A DNA stretch of 33,433 nucleotides from Planctomycetaceae bacterium (GTDB taxonomy: Bacteria; Planctomycetota; SZUA-567). The translations under genes were made by a program, and so were the position numbers. Positions 31,655-33,433 of this stretch are shown in pieces. The stretch covers positions 1 through 33,433 of the forward strand of contig JAJQBO010000091.1 of NCBI GenBank assembly GCA_021203245.1, given 5' to 3'. The notes under the pieces were generated by a model. It saw nothing but the letters and a program-made list of their open reading frames with translations, searched no databases and was not told the origin of the DNA. Position 1 is the stretch's first letter. Each line of letters begins with the position of its first letter.

Positions 31655-33159
31655 GTGTTTTCAAGCGTACCTACACAGGCAAGGGCGGGAAGACCAAATC
31701 CATCCAAAAATGGTCGGTGGATTTCCGCGATCATGACGGCATTGTTCGTCGGGTTGCGGCCTTCAAGGACAGGTCAGCCTCTCTCGAGCTCGAGCGGTCA
31801 CTGAAAAAACTGGTCGCCCTGCGGATGGCCGGTGCCGGACCGGACGCCGAGCTGTCCCGCTTCCCGGAATCATGCCCTGGTGAGATCCGCGAAAAGCTAG
31901 CCGATTGGAATATCATCTCCGGGGAAAGGGCGGCGGCGGGTAGAGACATCGACCGCCACGTGGCCGATTGGCGGATAGAGCTGGAGGCACGTGGCAACAC
32001 CGACCGTCACGTGAAAACATTTACCTCAAAAGTAACGGCGGTTGCTAACGCCTGTCAGTGGAGGTTTTTGACTGATATTTCCTTGCTGGATGCCCAAAAT
32101 TGGCTTACCGACCAGAAGCGGGCAGGGAAAAGCGCCGCCACATGCAACACATATATCCGCGCCTCAAAAGGATTCTGCGCCTGGTTGGTCAAGGAAAAGC
32201 GAGCGAACGAAAACCCGCTTGCCTACTGGTCCCTTTTGAACGAAAAGTCGGATCGCCGGTATCAGCGCCACGCCTTCACGCTGGAGGAAATGGGGCTCCT
32301 TTTGGCCGCTACGGAGGATGGCCCCGTTCACCACGGCATGACTGGGGTTGACCGCGCCTTGCTATACCGAACGGCGGTTGAAACGGGATTCCGCTGGTCA
32401 GAGCTGCATAGTTTGACCCGTGGATCTTTTGACTTCAATGCCGAGCCGGCGTCGTTGACGATCCAGGCCGCATACGCCAAAAATGGCAAGGAAGACACCA
32501 TCACCCTGCGGAATGAACTCGCCGCCGACCTGAAGTCGCGGATGGGGCTTTTCCTGCCCGCCGCGAAGGCATTCACCGGAATGTGGAAGGATAAGGGCGC
32601 GGCGATAATTCGAGAGGATCTGGAGGCGGCGGGCATTCTTTCCCGCGACAGTGACGATAACTTGGTCATCACTGACGAATACGGGATGATTTACGACTTC
32701 CATTGTTTGCGGGCCACATTCGCAACGCTTCTCAACAAGGCCCGCGTTCCCTTGGCCACGGCACAACGTTTAATGCGACACAGCGACCCGAAGCTGACCG
32801 CAAACATCTACACCCACGTCATGCTGGACGACAAGGCGGAAGCCCTGGCCAAGTTGCCGAACATCACCGCGAAACGGGCGGAAGACGAGGGTATTGCGAA
32901 GACAGGAACCAACGATGCCCCCGCCTCAAAGGACGACAAAATCGTTGTCATGAAAATTGACAGTAGCGGTACGGATTCGATGGCTAATATAAGGACTTAT
33001 GCGGACTCCGGTAGAGGTGGCGATCGCCCTTTTGGCAATGGTCTTGAAAACGCAAAAACCCCTGTCCCACAAGGGCAAACAGGGGTTCAATATATGGAGC
33101 CAACTGTGGGATTCGAACCCACGACCTGCGCTTTACGAAAGCGCGAGGCGATTCTGTAA
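31651..33159 (+). CDS. int: Tyrosine recombinase/integrase that reads through the attachment core
   Basis: This 502-residue tyrosine integrase has an N-terminal arm-binding region, a core-binding SAM-like domain (~110-200, LLDAQNWLTDQKRAGKSAAT) and a catalytic domain with Arg248 (ETGFRWSEL), His351/Arg354 (HCLR), His377 (RHSDP) and nucleophile Tyr387 (IYTHV). The start is GTG overlapping the AT-hook gene. The last ~110 residues after the catalytic Tyr are unusually long. They end in the translated tRNA core (MEPTVGFEPTTCALRK) plus REAIL contributed by the flanking DNA. On circularisation the C-terminus would be replaced by the 77-residue tail encoded at 21821-22054. Confidence 0.95.
   Translation: MSVFKRTYTGKGGKTKSIQKWSVDFRDHDGIVRRVAAFKDRSASLELERSLKKLVALRMAGAGPDAELSRFPESCPGEIREKLADWNIISGERAAAGRDIDRHVADWRIELEARGNTDRHVKTFTSKVTAVANACQWRFLTDISLLDAQNWLTDQKRAGKSAATCNTYIRASKGFCAWLVKEKRANENPLAYWSLLNEKSDRRYQRHAFTLEEMGLLLAATEDGPVHHGMTGVDRALLYRTAVETGFRWSELHSLTRGSFDFNAEPASLTIQAAYAKNGKEDTITLRNELAADLKSRMGLFLPAAKAFTGMWKDKGAAIIREDLEAAGILSRDSDDNLVITDEYGMIYDFHCLRATFATLLNKARVPLATAQRLMRHSDPKLTANIYTHVMLDDKAEALAKLPNITAKRAEDEGIAKTGTNDAPASKDDKIVVMKIDSSGTDSMANIRTYADSGRGGDRPFGNGLENAKTPVPQGQTGVQYMEPTVGFEPTTCALRKREAIL
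33057..33087 (-). terminator. Element-borne terminator for the target tRNA
   Basis: AACCCCTGT (33057-33065) pairs with ACAGGGGTT (33079-33087), with an inner CCC/GGG stem. On the minus strand the right arm of the stem is followed by further T residues (five in all), then GCG. It sits directly beyond the CCA end of the right tRNA fragment, the same position as the host terminator at the left end. It lies inside the integrase 3' end. Confidence 0.7.
33089..33141 (-). repeat. Right attachment-site repeat (3' part of tRNA-Thr(CGT))
   Basis: This is the second copy of the 53-bp repeat. Here the anticodon arm is complete on the minus strand (GCGCT-TTCGTAA-AGCGC, anticodon CGT, stem completed by 33142-33145). 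The D-arm and 5' acceptor strand are absent to the right, so it is also not a full tRNA gene. Confidence 0.92.
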
Positions 33160-33433
33160 CTCGTGACAAAGTAAATGGTTGCGTTGAAGAAAATCACGAG
33201 GGACAGGCCAGCGGACAGTTTGCGTCATGTAAACCAAACGCCGCTCACCTGCCAGAAATGTCGGCTGACTTGGCCGAGCTTTCGTCATTGTGGCCAGATC
33301 TTTCCGTCCATGTCCGCGCCGGCCTTCTCGCTATGGCGAAAGCCGGGAGGGCCGGGGAATGAAGCGAAAACTGTCCTGCCCTAAGAGTCTATCCCGTTAT
33401 CAAACGATTGAAGATAGTAAGTGCACAGTTCAA
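33089..33433. mobile_element. Left end of a second, related element (partial, runs off the window)
   Basis: Right of the repeat the DNA resembles the left end of the first element. Shared features are GTTGC, then GACAGTTT...TAAACCAAAC, then a frame encoding DLAELSSLWPDLSVHVRAGLLAMAKAGRAGE (stop at 33360-33362). An overlapping ATG at 33359 starts MKRKLSCPK, like the first zinc-ribbon protein MKPKLTCPK. After CPK the similarity stops (33388 on), so the ribbon gene is truncated or something else is inserted there. Confidence 0.7.

Larger units (their letters stand above)
21768..33141. mobile_element. Integrated replicating element in tRNA-Thr(CGT), satellite-like
   Basis: The element is bounded by a perfect 53-bp direct repeat at each end; unit length from one repeat start to the next is 11,321 bp. 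Contents in order: integrase tail, two zinc-ribbon proteins, Nmad2-like protein (minus), DinD, two hypothetical proteins, an HTH protein, a replication module (HTH, DnaB/RecA-like ATPase, CHC2 primase-like), an AlpA-like HTH protein, an AT-hook protein and a tyrosine integrase. I find no structural, packaging, relaxase or secretion genes. This content and size fit phage-inducible satellites or non-conjugative replicating integrative elements. By eye it looks less GC-rich than the host part. Confidence 0.85.

Noticed and set aside
33089-33175. Complete tRNA-Thr(CGT) gene at the right repeat
   Set aside because: The anticodon arm, T-arm and acceptor 3' strand are present, but no D-arm or matching 5' acceptor strand follows.

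Overview
The window comes from a GC-rich Gram-negative bacterium. The evidence is an outer-membrane autotransporter with a C-terminal beta-barrel ending in Phe, a sigma-54 activator, and strong Shine-Dalgarno sites. I cannot assign a phylum from the sequence. About two thirds of the window (1-21767) looks like host chromosome. The rest (21768-33433) is one complete integrated mobile element plus the first ~340 bp of a second, related one.

Host part, left to right. A hairpin-rich non-coding stretch (1-371) precedes an Old Yellow Enzyme reductase on the minus strand. Next comes a very large minus-strand autotransporter, split by a single in-frame TAG codon, and a ~650 bp gap with a REP-like hairpin. 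A D-arabinitol 4-dehydrogenase-like gene (minus) is divergent from a two-component pair (plus). The pair is an NtrC-type sigma-54 response regulator and an unusual soluble histidine kinase. The kinase's N-terminus is a catalytically degenerate copy of a sugar-importer ABC ATPase. A well-spaced -24/-12 sigma-54 promoter and an upstream nested dyad lie just after the kinase gene and before an eight-gene operon. That operon encodes a TIM-barrel isomerase/epimerase-type protein, periplasmic binding protein, Gfo/Idh dehydrogenase (levoglucosan-dehydrogenase-like), RbsA-type ATPase, RbsC-type permease, second TIM-barrel protein, second Gfo/Idh dehydrogenase and ROK sugar kinase. The ROK gene carries a one-base frameshift at a G run. 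My reading is import of a glycoside or anhydrosugar, oxidation to a 3-keto form, TIM-barrel-catalysed ring opening or elimination, reduction, and phosphorylation. The kinase with the pseudo-ABC domain would switch the operon on through the sigma-54 regulator.

Mobile part. A 53-bp direct repeat (21768-21820 and 33089-33141) corresponds to the 3' part of a tRNA-Thr(CGT) gene on the minus strand and bounds an ~11.3 kb element. The element has a tyrosine integrase at its right end, an AlpA-like HTH protein, an AT-hook protein, and a replication module (HTH protein with embedded repeats, DnaB/RecA-like ATPase, CHC2 zinc-finger primase-like protein). It also has small zinc-ribbon proteins, DinD, and a predicted Nmad2 nucleotide-modification protein. 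I see no capsid, portal, relaxase or conjugation genes, so it resembles a phage-satellite-like or replicating integrative element. The integrase frame runs through the attachment core. In a circularised element it would continue in frame into a 77-residue tail encoded at the opposite end. The sequence right of the second repeat resembles the left end of the same element family, which indicates tandem insertion. Neither repeat copy is a complete tRNA, so the intact tRNA should lie further right.
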